A stretch of 27,954 bases of DNA from JAEUIE01 sp035430005 (GTDB taxonomy: Bacteria > Planctomycetota > Planctomycetia > Gemmatales > HRBIN36), in assembly GCA_035430005.1 (NCBI GenBank), contig DAOMFV010000067.1, forward strand, positions 1-27,954, in the 5' to 3' direction. The position numbers were made by a program, and so were the translations under genes. The notes below the pieces were generated by a model. The model saw only the letters and a program-made list of their open reading frames with translations, searched no databases and had not been told where the DNA came from. How positions within the stretch are numbered: position 1 is the first letter of the stretch; the number at the start of each line of letters is the position of its first letter. Of this stretch, positions 13,771-24,732 are shown in pieces.

Positions 13771-15451
13771 TCACACCAAACTTTCCCCATGCACCACCCG
13801 TGCCCTGGCCAGCGCGTCGCTGATCGTCTCGCAGACATTCTCCACGCCCACATGCTTGCTGAACTCGGTACGTTTCATCATCTCTGCCGGTTGAGGCCGG
13901 GCACCGCACAGTAGCAATTCCTTCCCCGCTGCATGCAACTTGTCCGCAAACTCTTCGATGGCCATCATCCCCGTGGCGTCCATCGCTGTCATGTTCCGCA
14001 GCCGCAGAATCACGATCGGCGAGAACTTCTCCGCCTGGTCGGCGTACTCGTTCAGCTTCTCCGCTGCACCGAACATGAACGGCCCATGGATGCGGAGGAT
14101 CGTGACGTAGTCGGGGATGTCCTTATCCAGCAGATTATGTCGGCGGTCACGCTCAATCGATTCACTCGTCACCTTCGAGACCGTCGTGGTGTGCGAGACC
14201 TTGCGGATGAAGAGAATCGCCGCCAGGATGACGCCGAACTGCACCGCAATCGTCAGGTCGGTGAAGACGGTGAGGGCGAACGTCGTCAGCCAGACGAGGA
14301 TGGTGGGCCACGACATTTTGATCAGCTTGGGAATCTCCTTCCATTCGCCCATGTTGTAGGCGACGACGAACAGAATCGCCGCCAGCACCGAGAGGGGAAT
14401 GTACTTGGCCAGCGGCGCCGCCACCAGCAGCACCATCAGCAGCGTGAGGGCATGAATCATCCCCGCCACCGGCGTCTTCGCCCCGCTGCGGATGTTCGTC
14501 GCTGTCCGGGCGATGGCTCCCGTGGCAGGCAGCCCGCCAAAGAACGGCGTCACGATGTTGGCGATGCCCTGGGCCACTAGTTCGACATTGGGGTTATGCT
14601 TGTCGCCACTCATGCGATCAGCGACGACAGCCGAGAGGAGCGATTCGATAGCCCCCAGTAGTGCCACGGTCAGAGCGGGTGAGAGCAGAGGCTGAATCAT
14701 CTCGAACCGGAACTCAGGCACTTGGAACGCAGGCAACCCGCTGGGGATGCCGCCAAAGCGTGAGCCAATCGTCTCGACCGGCAACTGGAACAGATAGACA
14801 GCCAGCGTGCCCAGGATCAGCACCACGATGTAACCCGGTACCCGCTTCACGTACTTCATGCACAGGATGATGATCAGCAGCGCAGCACCGCCCATCGCTG
14901 TCGACATCCACGAGATGGTGTGAAAGTGTTCGCACAGCACCTTCATCCGTTCGACGAACTCGCCAGGCACCTTGTCGATGGAGAGGCCAAGGAAGTCCTT
15001 GATCTGCGTGCTGGCGATGAGCACCGCAATGCCATTCGTAAACCCGATGACGACCGGCTTGGGCATGTACTTGATAACCGACCCCAGCCCCGTCAGCCCC
15101 AGGAATAGCAGCATCAACCCCGCCATGATGGTGCAGAGGAACAACCCATTCACCCCATGCGTCGCCACGATGCCAACGACGATNNNNNNNNNNAAACACA
15201 ATGACGACGTACGCCCCGGTCGGCCCGCCGATCTGCGTCTTCGACCCGCCCAGTGCCGAGATGAGGAACCCTGCAATCACCGCCGTGTAAATCCCCGCCT
15301 CAGGTTTCAACCCCGAAGAGATTGCAAACGCCATAGCCAACGGCAACGCCACCAGGCCTACGGTCAGGCCGGCGATCAGATCATGAATGAAGGTTTGCAG
15401 GTTGTATTGTCGCAGACAATCGATCAACTTCGGTCGCAGGCGCTTGGTCAT
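13771..15451 (-). CDS. SulP family anion transporter with STAS domain (contains assembly gap)
   Basis: A SulP/SLC26-type membrane transporter of about 556 residues, moving sulfate, bicarbonate or a similar anion, probably with H+ or Na+. The N-terminal part (15194-15451) has the conserved LVALPLAMAFAISSGLKPEAGIY and GGPTGAYVVIVF segments. The rest (13771-15183) has the other membrane helices, including PVVIGFTNGIAVLIASTQ, and a C-terminal cytoplasmic STAS domain ending in NMTAMDATGMMAIEEF. In STAS the usual DSSG phospho-site is DATG here. Ten Ns at 15184-15193 break the frame; homologous motifs continue on both sides, so this is one gene with an assembly gap, not a pseudogene. GGAAAG precedes the ATG. 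It is divergent from the DUF1501 cluster. Confidence 0.88.
15184..15193. other. Assembly gap (ten Ns)
   Basis: A run of ten Ns inside the SulP gene. Ten is not a multiple of three, so the stated length cannot be right if the gene is intact. Protein motifs on the two sides suggest the contigs nearly touch or overlap. Confidence 0.95.
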
Positions 15452-15949
15452 CTTTCCAGCCTCATGCTACAAACAGGGGTTATTATGATGACATGTCGTT
15501 GGGTTTGGGACAAGTAGAAGTGGGCCGAACAGAGTCTGTACTGGGTGTAACCAAATCCTCTGGTGGTTTATGAGACTCGTGAACTATTCAGGCGTTTGGT
15601 GTGAGCACTGATCTCTAATAAAACACGGCGAATCTCTCGCAACGCCCTGAGCAAGGCACAATTATTGGGCAATTTCGCGCTAAGAGAATCTGGTTACACC
15701 CTCTGTACTCGTTTTGACAAGAGAGGATTCATCCTTTACGGATCAATCATGCAGGAGCCTCGCCTACCTGATCCCCTCCACGACCTCCTAATTTCTTAGT
15801 TTCCCCCTTCCCTTTTCTCCATTCTCATGTAACATTCCATTATCCCACCACTTGCTCGCCTGTATTGTGGCGACGCTCGCTTGTCTCCCACCTAACGTCT
15901 GACGTATCCTAAACATTGACCTTTTTCTCGCTCCTCACGGGAGTTTCCG
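15452..15949. other. Divergent intergenic region with a MITE
   Basis: This 498-base gap separates the SulP start (minus) from the DUF1501 start (plus). Its middle is the element at 15535-15709. A TTGACA at 15714-15719 lies just beyond the element and could be a -35 for the DUF1501 block, but no good -10 is seen. A GGGAG ribosome site precedes the ATG at 15950. I see no small gene. Confidence 0.6.
15543..15701. mobile_element. MITE-like non-autonomous element with TIRs and 8-bp duplication
   Basis: A 159-base segment bounded by 19-base terminal inverted repeats: GGGTGTAACCAAATCCTCT at 15543-15561 and its near reverse complement at 15683-15701 (17 of 19 match). Exactly outside both ends is the direct repeat TCTGTACT (15535-15542 and 15702-15709), an 8-bp target-site duplication. 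The interior has no open frame of note. These are the marks of a transposed element lacking its own transposase. The 8-bp duplication fits several IS families (for example ISL3, IS66, IS256 or IS1595 types); none can be chosen from ends alone. Confidence 0.82.
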
Positions 15950-17299
15950 ATGGCACTGATTCAACCAGGCACCTGGTTCGCTGACCCTGCTCATTTCAAG
16001 AAGCCTAGCCGGCGTTCGTTCATGCACATCGGCTTCCTCGGCTGCCTGGGGCTGACCCTTGATCAGTTCCTCCGTATGCAGTCCTCGGCTCAGGGCAAGG
16101 ATGGCTACTACCAACCGGTCAGCAAGGAAGGCAAAACCAAGTCGGTCATCCAGATCTTCATGCCGGGCGGCATGGCTCATCAGGAATCGTTCGACCCCAA
16201 GCCCAACGCCCCCATCGAATATCGTGGCGAGATGGGCTCCATCCCCACCAAGCTGCCCGGCGTGTTCATCAACTCGGCCCTCAAGAACACCGCTCAGGTC
16301 GCTGACAAGCTCACCATCGTCCGATCGATGACCCACGGTGAAGCGGCCCACGAACGGGGCACCCACAATATGTTCACCGGCTACCGACCCAGCCCGGCTC
16401 TCGAATATCCGAGCTTCGGCAGCGTCGTCAGCCATGAGTTCGGCGTTCGCAACAATCTGCCTCCCTATGTCTGCATCCCCAGCCTGCCGACCAACTACGC
16501 CGGCACCGGGTACCTGAGTGCTGCATACGCTCCGTTCAGCCTGGGTAGCGACCCTGCCAACGGTGGCTTCCGTGTGCAGGATCTCGATCTGCCAGGTGGC
16601 GTGGATGTGAAGCGTTTTGAAACTCGCCGCAGTGTGCTCGAAACGGTCAACGCCCACTTCGCCGCCAAGGAGAAGGCTGACAACATCTCAGCGATGGATA
16701 CCTTCTATCAACGTGCTTACGGCCTGCTCTCGTCGCAGAAGGCCAAGGAAGCGTTCAACATCAACGCTGAACCAGCCAAGCTGCGGGATGAATATGGTCG
16801 CAACACAGCCGGGCAGCGAATGCTCCTGGCTCGTCGTCTCGTTGAAGCCGGCGTGCGGTTCGTCTCCATGACCTATGGCGGCTGGGACCTGCACAACAAC
16901 ATCAAGGGTGGCACCGAGGGACAGATGCCTGCTTTCGATCAGGCTTTTGCCCGCCTCATCAGCGATCTCGATCAACGTGGCCTGCTCGATTCGACGATGG
17001 TCATGGTCACCACCGAGTTTGGCCGCACGCCGAAGATCAACGGCAACGCCGGCCGCGATCACTGGCCGAAGGTCTTCAGCATTGTGATGGCCGGTGGCGG
17101 CATCAAGCGTGGCAGCGTCTATGGCTCCTCCGATTCGACCGCCAGCGAACCGCAGGATGATCCACTGAACATCGATGATTGGTCAACCACGATCTACACG
17201 CTGCTCGGCATCGAGCCGAAGAAGCAGCTCCTCGCCCCAGGCAGCCGACCGATCCGGGTCGTGGATGGCGGCGAGGTGAAGAAGGAACTGTTGGCGTAG
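15950..17299 (+). CDS. DUF1501 domain protein, Tat-exported
   Basis: A 449-residue member of the DUF1501 family, which belongs to the alkaline phosphatase/sulfatase-like superfamily. A twin-arginine motif Ser-Arg-Arg-Ser-Phe at 20-24 and a short hydrophobic stretch indicate folded export. Conserved segments include IFMPGGMAHQESFDPKP, SMTHGEAAHERGTHNMFTGY, TYGGWDLHNN, TTEFGRTPKINGNAGRDHWP and the C-terminal TLLGIEP. The Asp and His residues in those segments match the metal-site positions of the superfamily. It is the first gene of a co-directional block; a GGGAG ribosome site precedes the start. Its substrate is unknown. Confidence 0.92.
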   Translation: MALIQPGTWFADPAHFKKPSRRSFMHIGFLGCLGLTLDQFLRMQSSAQGKDGYYQPVSKEGKTKSVIQIFMPGGMAHQESFDPKPNAPIEYRGEMGSIPTKLPGVFINSALKNTAQVADKLTIVRSMTHGEAAHERGTHNMFTGYRPSPALEYPSFGSVVSHEFGVRNNLPPYVCIPSLPTNYAGTGYLSAAYAPFSLGSDPANGGFRVQDLDLPGGVDVKRFETRRSVLETVNAHFAAKEKADNISAMDTFYQRAYGLLSSQKAKEAFNINAEPAKLRDEYGRNTAGQRMLLARRLVEAGVRFVSMTYGGWDLHNNIKGGTEGQMPAFDQAFARLISDLDQRGLLDSTMVMVTTEFGRTPKINGNAGRDHWPKVFSIVMAGGGIKRGSVYGSSDSTASEPQDDPLNIDDWSTTIYTLLGIEPKKQLLAPGSRPIRVVDGGEVKKELLA

Positions 17300-17300
17300 T

Positions 17301-17428
17301 GTTCCGCAGGAACACTCGTCCCCGGTCTCCGACCGGGGACGCACTGTTTCCCCGGCTCCGCCGGGATGGTTATGAAGAAGCCCGGCAGAGCCGGGCATGC
17401 AGTGTGTCCCCGGTCGGAGACCGGGGAC
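17301..17428. repeat. Nested palindromes between DUF1501 and PPC genes
   Basis: In order: GTTCC-GCA-GGAAC (17301-17313), GTCCCCGGTCTCCGACC with GGGGAC (17318-17340), CCCGGCTCCGCCGGG (17351-17365), CCCGGCAGAGCCGGG (17381-17395) and the mirror GTCCCCGGTCGGAGACC with GGGGAC (17406-17428). The two outer and two inner units also pair with each other, so the whole is a palindrome made of palindromes. It separates two genes of one block. Confidence 0.85.
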
Positions 17429-17449
17429 AAGAGAATACGAGGCACCCTG

Positions 17450-19897
17450 ATGAAACGACTTGCAGTAATTCTGGCTTTGTTAGCCCCTGCGTTCGCCAAC
17501 GCCGCCTCCCCCAACCTCGGCGTTATCACCCCCCGTGGCGGCCAACGTGGTACTGAGGTCGAGTTTACCTTCAACGGCGCTCGCCTGAAGGATGCTCAGG
17601 AAATCCTCTGCTATACCCCCGGCTGCTTCACCGTTGGCAAGATCGAAGTCGTCAATGATAATGTGGTCAAAGCCAAGATCAAGATCGCCCCCGAAACCCG
17701 TCTGGGACAACACTGCTTCCGTGTCCGCACCGCTACCGGCATCAGCGATCTGAAGACCCTCTTCGTCGGCGCACTGCCCGAAGTCGCTGAGAAAGAACCG
17801 AACAACGACTTCAAGAGCCCGCAGAAGATCCCGCTCAATGTCACCGTCACCGGCACCATTGATAACGAAGATGTCGATTACTTCTCGGTCGACTGCAAGA
17901 AAGGCCAGCGTCTCTCGGTCGAAATCGAAGGCATGCGGCTCGCTAATCAAACGGTGTTCGACCCGGCCATCGCCATCCTCAACAGCAAACGATTTGAGAT
18001 TGCCACCAGCGATGACAGCGCCTTTGCCGCCCAGGACGGCGTCATGAGCGTGATCATCCCCGAAGATGGCACCTACATCATCATGGTGCGTGAGACCAGC
18101 TACGGCGGCAACGGCGAATGCCGCTACCGTCTCCATGTCGGCACCTTCCCCCGCCCCGTCGCCTGTATCCCAGCAGGTGGCAAGCTTGGTGAAGAAGTCG
18201 AAGTCACCTTCCTCGGCGATGCCGGCGGGCCAGTCAAGCAGAAGATCAAGCTGCCCACCACGCTCGATCCCAACTTCGGCATCTTCATGCAGGATGCGGG
18301 CGGTATCTCCCCTTCGCCCCTGCCCTTCCGATTGAGCACCCTCGGCAACTATGTCGAAGCCGGCCCCAGTGAACTGGCCAAGCCCAATGTCTTCGACGTT
18401 AACACGCAGGCGATCAATGGCATTATCAGTGCCCCCAACGAGCACGACTGGTACCGCTTCAAAGCAACGAAGGGACAAACCTTTGACGTGCATTGTTACG
18501 CCCGGCGCATTCGTTCTCCACTCGATTCGGTCATGCACATGCACAAGGCCGATGGCGGCTATCTCGTCGGCGATGATGATGCGATCAAGCCCGATTCCTA
18601 CTTCCGCTGGGCCGCCCCCGCTGACGGCGAATATGTGCTGCATCTCCACGATCACCTCCTCAAAGGTGGCCCCACCTTCACCTATCGTGTCGAGTTCACT
18701 CCTGTGGTACCCACTGTCAGCACCTTCTTCCCCAAGGTCGATGGCAACAACCAACCGAATCAGGATCGACAGACCGTCGCTGTGCCCCGGGGCAACCGCA
18801 TGGCGGTGCTGACCTATGCCAGCAGAGCCAACTTCGGCGGGCCGATGCAGGTCTATGCCAACGGGCTGCCCAAGGGTTTGACCCTTGATTGCGATGTGAT
18901 GGCAGACAATGTCGATGCGGTGCCCGTGGTGGTGAACGCCGCTGCGGACGCTCCGATTGCGGGCAGCCTCGTTGATCTGCGAGTCAAGCACACCGATCCC
19001 AAGGTTAACATCGATGGCGGCATGAAGCTCCGGGCCGATCTGGTCTATGTGCAGAACGTCGGCAGCTATATCGCTTTAGATACCTACCATGCCGCCATGG
19101 CTGTCACCCAGGAAGTGCCGTTCAAGGTTTCGCTGGAACAGCCCAAGGCTCCGCTGGTGCTCAACGGAGCGACGAACCTCAAGGTGAAAGTCGAACGCAA
19201 CAAGGACTTCAAGCAGCCAGTCAATGTCTATATGCTGTGGAATCCTCCCGGCATCGGTTCAGCCAGCGGCATCACGGTGCCAGGCGATAAAGATGTGGGC
19301 GACTACCCGATCAACGCCGCCCCCAACGCCCCGGTGCGAAAGTGGAAGATCTGCGTCATCGCCTTCGCTGAGACCGGCTTCGGCCCCGCCTGGGTATCCT
19401 CGCAGTTAATCACTCTCGATGTCGGCGCCCCGTACATGTCGATGAGCATGGATCGCCCCGCCGTCGAACAGGGAAGGGAAACCGAACTGCTCTGCAAGCT
19501 CGCCATCACCAAGCCGTTCGAGGGCGTGGCCAAGGTCCATGTCGTCGGCCTGCCCCATAATGTGAAGGCCCCGGTCATGGACGTGACCAAAGACACCAAA
19601 GAGATCGTGGTCAAGCTGACGACCCAGAAAGACAGCCCGCCCGGCCAGCATCAGGGCATCTTTGCCCAGGTCTACATCCCTGAACAAGGCGAACAGATGC
19701 TGCACCAGATCGGCGGCACCGTCCTCCGTATCGATGCACCAGCCGCTCCGAAGGCTAACCAGCCCGTGAAGGTGGCAGCAGCCACGCCACCGCCCGCCGC
19801 AGCCCCGGCCAAGACGGAAAAGAAACTCTCCCGGCTGGAGAAGCTGCGAGTGGAGCAGGCGGAGAAGGAAAAGGCAGCCGCGGGAGGGAAGCCGTAA
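17450..19897 (+). CDS. Exported PPC-domain protein
   Basis: An 815-residue secreted protein. A signal peptide MKRLAVILALLAPAFANA begins at ATG 17450; an in-frame ATG at 17366 lies inside the repeat and is rejected. After an IPT-like beta domain (PRGGQRGTEVEFTFNGARL) there are two pre-peptidase C-terminal (PPC) type domains. The first is at about 115-215 with VTGTIDNEDVDYFSVDCKKGQ. The second is at about 325-425 with IISAPNEHDWYRFKATKGQ and a WAAPADGEYVLHLHD strand. Several beta-sandwich segments follow and the tail is an Ala/Pro/Lys-rich helix ending in LEKLRVEQAEKEKAAAGGKP. It is the second gene of the block. PPC domains mediate binding or folding outside the cell; no catalytic site is visible, so a scaffold or binding role is likely. 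Confidence 0.85.
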   Translation: MKRLAVILALLAPAFANAASPNLGVITPRGGQRGTEVEFTFNGARLKDAQEILCYTPGCFTVGKIEVVNDNVVKAKIKIAPETRLGQHCFRVRTATGISDLKTLFVGALPEVAEKEPNNDFKSPQKIPLNVTVTGTIDNEDVDYFSVDCKKGQRLSVEIEGMRLANQTVFDPAIAILNSKRFEIATSDDSAFAAQDGVMSVIIPEDGTYIIMVRETSYGGNGECRYRLHVGTFPRPVACIPAGGKLGEEVEVTFLGDAGGPVKQKIKLPTTLDPNFGIFMQDAGGISPSPLPFRLSTLGNYVEAGPSELAKPNVFDVNTQAINGIISAPNEHDWYRFKATKGQTFDVHCYARRIRSPLDSVMHMHKADGGYLVGDDDAIKPDSYFRWAAPADGEYVLHLHDHLLKGGPTFTYRVEFTPVVPTVSTFFPKVDGNNQPNQDRQTVAVPRGNRMAVLTYASRANFGGPMQVYANGLPKGLTLDCDVMADNVDAVPVVVNAAADAPIAGSLVDLRVKHTDPKVNIDGGMKLRADLVYVQNVGSYIALDTYHAAMAVTQEVPFKVSLEQPKAPLVLNGATNLKVKVERNKDFKQPVNVYMLWNPPGIGSASGITVPGDKDVGDYPINAAPNAPVRKWKICVIAFAETGFGPAWVSSQLITLDVGAPYMSMSMDRPAVEQGRETELLCKLAITKPFEGVAKVHVVGLPHNVKAPVMDVTKDTKEIVVKLTTQKDSPPGQHQGIFAQVYIPEQGEQMLHQIGGTVLRIDAPAAPKANQPVKVAAATPPPAAAPAKTEKKLSRLEKLRVEQAEKEKAAAGGKP

Positions 19898-19945
19898 CCT
19901 CTCATGACTACGACACACTTACTACACCTCGGGAGTCACCCGATC

Positions 19946-22360
<2,415 letters not shown>

Positions 22361-22363
<3 letters not shown>

Positions 22364-22387
22364 CTGACAGCTAACAGCAGTCAGCTA
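22361..22387 (+). repeat. 8-bp palindrome over a stop codon
   Basis: TAGCTGAC (starting at the TAG stop) and GTCAGCTA form a perfect 8-base stem around an 11-base AGCTAACAGCA-type spacer. It fills most of the short space between the DUF1553 gene and the cytochrome-WD40 gene. The AGCT-rich sequence looks like a short dispersed repeat; no T-run. Confidence 0.5.
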
Positions 22388-22401
22388 ATAGCATTCAAGA
22401 C

Positions 22402-24483
22402 ATGGTTCGGAGTTTGGGTATGCGATCGACGATCACCATCATGATGATGCTTACCCTGGTCGGGCTTCTTGCCGCTGACGACAAGAAGATCACCTACCAG
22501 GAGCACATTCTGCCATTGCTGCGGGAGAAGTGCGCCAGTTGCCACAACCCTGACAAGAAGCAGGGTGGCCTGAACCTGGTAAACTTCACTGCCCTCATGG
22601 AAGGCAGCGGACGCGGCAAGATCGTCGAACCGGGCGACCCCGATCAGAGCACGCTCTACCTGCTAATGGCTCACAAAGAACAACCGGTGATGCCGCCGAA
22701 GTCGCCGAAGCTGCCCGATAAGGACCTCGAACTGGTGGCCAACTGGATCAAAGGCGGGGCGCTCGAAAGCTCAGGCAGCACCGCTGCTCCCAAGAAGCCC
22801 AAGATGGACCTCAGCCTCAAGACCGCCTCCCGTGGCAAGCCCGAAGGCCCACCGCCCATGCCCGGCGAAAGTCTGCTGCTCGATCCGCTCGTCAAAACCC
22901 CTCGTGGCAACGCCATCACCGCCCTGGCTGCCAGCCCTTGGGCCCCGGTCGTCGCTGTTGCCAGCGCCAAGTCGATCATCCTCTACCACACCGATACACA
23001 GGATGTCATCGGTGTATTGCCCTTCCCCGAAGGCCAGGTCAATGTCCTCAAGTTCAGCCGCAATGGTTCGCTGCTCCTGGCTGCCGGCGGACGCGGCGGG
23101 CAAACCGGCCGCACCGTCGTCTTCGATATCAAGACGGGCAACCGGGTCACCGAACTGGGTGAAGAGACCGACGCCATCCTCGCCGCCGACATCAGCCCTG
23201 ATCAATCGCAGATTGCTGTCGGCAACGCCTCCAAGATGGTGCGAATCTATTCGATCAAGGAAGGAACTGTCCTTCACACTCTCAAGAAACACACCGACTG
23301 GGTGACCGCTCTCGAATACAGCCCCGATGGTGTGCTCCTGGCGACCGGCGACCGCAACGGCGGCCTGGCTGTCTGGGAAACTGCCAGCGGGCAGGAGTTC
23401 ATCGGCATCCGTGGGCCGCAACTCGCTGTCACCGAAGTCTCCTGGCGGCCCGATGGCAACCTCCTCGCCACCAGCAGCGAAGACACCCAAATCCGTCTCT
23501 TCGAGATGGAGAATGGCAATCAGGTCAAGGCCTGGGGCGCTCATGGGGGCGGGGCGCTCAGCGTCAAATATCATCACGATGGCAGGCTCGTCAGCACCGG
23601 GCGCGACCGTATCACCAAAATCTGGAACGGCGACGGGGCTGTTCAAAAACAAACTCCCGGCACGCCCGATGTCGCCCTCAAAGCTGCCTGGGCCTTCGAT
23701 GGTACCAAGGTCCTCACCGGCGACTGGATCGGCCAGGTTCACTTCTACGCCGCCGCCGATGGCAAAGAGATCGGTCAGGTCGTAAGCAACCCGCTCGGCC
23801 TCGATCAGCGATTAGCAGAAGCCCTCAAGCGACTCGAAGCTCTCAAGATCAAACAAACGCAAACGACTACCACTCTAACGTCGCTGCAGGTCACCATGCA
23901 GAAGGCAACCAGCGAGTTCACCACGGTGCAGAAGCAAAGCACTGACGCCGCCGCCGCCGTCAAGCATTGGCAGGATATGGTCAACCAGGCCGCCACCGAC
24001 CCCACGCTCGCTGCCGCCAAGGCCGCCGAGGCTGCGGTGCCCGCCAAGGAACTCGCCGCCGTCCGCTTGACCGAAGCAGCGGTCAAAGCCAAGGAAGCTG
24101 CAGACCGGCTCGGCACCAGCGCCGAACTCACCACCTTCGCCCTGCAAAGTCAGGCTTTGGCTAACAAGCATACCGCTGAACTCGCCGCCGCCAAGCAGTA
24201 TGCCGCCCAAATGCTGGCCGCCGCCAAGCCGGCCCAGGATAAGCTAGCCGCCGCCCATGCGGAGTTGGGCAAGTACCAGGTCGCCAACAATGCCGTCGCT
24301 CAACAGTTGCCCGCCAAGCAGGCCGCTGTCAAGAGCGCTCAGGATCAGTTGACTCCCGCTCAGGCAGCAGCCCAGTCAGCCACCGCTGAGCTGCAACTGG
24401 TTCAAACTCAGGTCGCCCGCATGCAGAAAGCCAGTGACGCCATGAAGGCAGCGGCCACCAAGACCACCGCCAGCGGGAAGTAG
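22402..24483 (+). CDS. PSCyt1-type cytochrome c fused to WD40 and coiled coil
   Basis: A 693-residue exported protein. After a signal peptide (about 1-25; ATG 22420 is an alternative start) comes a planctomycete cytochrome C domain with ILPLLREKCASCHNPDKKQGGL: haem cysteines 44 and 47, His48, and a likely distal ligand Met97 in PVMPPKSP. A Pro/Lys linker leads to about seven WD40-like repeats (about 170-455), several ending in SPDG-type turns, fitting one beta-propeller. The last 220 residues are Ala/Lys/Gln-rich heptad-like helix with few prolines, probably a coiled coil. It lies 38 bases after the DUF1553 gene and is very likely co-transcribed. It may act as an electron partner or scaffold for DUF1501 and DUF1553 products. 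Confidence 0.9.
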   Translation: MVRSLGMRSTITIMMMLTLVGLLAADDKKITYQEHILPLLREKCASCHNPDKKQGGLNLVNFTALMEGSGRGKIVEPGDPDQSTLYLLMAHKEQPVMPPKSPKLPDKDLELVANWIKGGALESSGSTAAPKKPKMDLSLKTASRGKPEGPPPMPGESLLLDPLVKTPRGNAITALAASPWAPVVAVASAKSIILYHTDTQDVIGVLPFPEGQVNVLKFSRNGSLLLAAGGRGGQTGRTVVFDIKTGNRVTELGEETDAILAADISPDQSQIAVGNASKMVRIYSIKEGTVLHTLKKHTDWVTALEYSPDGVLLATGDRNGGLAVWETASGQEFIGIRGPQLAVTEVSWRPDGNLLATSSEDTQIRLFEMENGNQVKAWGAHGGGALSVKYHHDGRLVSTGRDRITKIWNGDGAVQKQTPGTPDVALKAAWAFDGTKVLTGDWIGQVHFYAAADGKEIGQVVSNPLGLDQRLAEALKRLEALKIKQTQTTTTLTSLQVTMQKATSEFTTVQKQSTDAAAAVKHWQDMVNQAATDPTLAAAKAAEAAVPAKELAAVRLTEAAVKAKEAADRLGTSAELTTFALQSQALANKHTAELAAAKQYAAQMLAAAKPAQDKLAAAHAELGKYQVANNAVAQQLPAKQAAVKSAQDQLTPAQAAAQSATAELQLVQTQVARMQKASDAMKAAATKTTASGK

Positions 24484-24488
24484 AGTTG

Positions 24489-24509
24489 CCATCACGCTCC
24501 GCGTGATGG
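24489..24509 (+). repeat. Short palindrome, first copy of an inverted pair
   Basis: CCATCACGC-TCC-GCGTGATGG, nine perfect pairs, just after the cytochrome-WD40 stop. The reverse complement of 24616-24635 is nearly identical to this copy. Confidence 0.7.
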
Positions 24510-24615
24510 AGCGGCGACACTATCTCATTTCCACAAACGATGTGTTCACGAAATTACTTTCTCCGAATGTCCCTGTCGGTTCGTCTTCTCCGGACTCAAG
24601 ACTCAGCCTCCGCCC

Positions 24616-24635
24616 CATCACGACGGAGCGTGATG
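24616..24635 (-). repeat. Short palindrome, second copy of an inverted pair
   Basis: CATCACG-ACGGAG-CGTGATG. Read on the other strand it gives CATCACGCTCCGTCGTGATG, the first copy plus one base. About 106 bases separate the two copies. Confidence 0.7.
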
Positions 24636-24732
24636 ACTACCATCAAAATAGCAAGCCATTCTTGCTTAACCCCCCTCCAGTGTGGATACTAACACTCTGC
24701 CCCCGCTGTCCCTCCCCTGGAGCTTTGATCCC

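Noticed and set aside
13771..15451. SulP gene as a frameshifted pseudogene
   Set aside because: The frame change coincides exactly with a run of ten Ns, and conserved motifs continue on both sides. An assembly gap explains it fully.
17480..18991. A 503-codon open frame on the minus strand inside the PPC gene
   Set aside because: It is exactly antisense to a gene with a signal peptide and clear domains, has low-complexity His/Gly/Asp composition and no recognisable domain. Codon bias in GC-rich genes makes such frames common.
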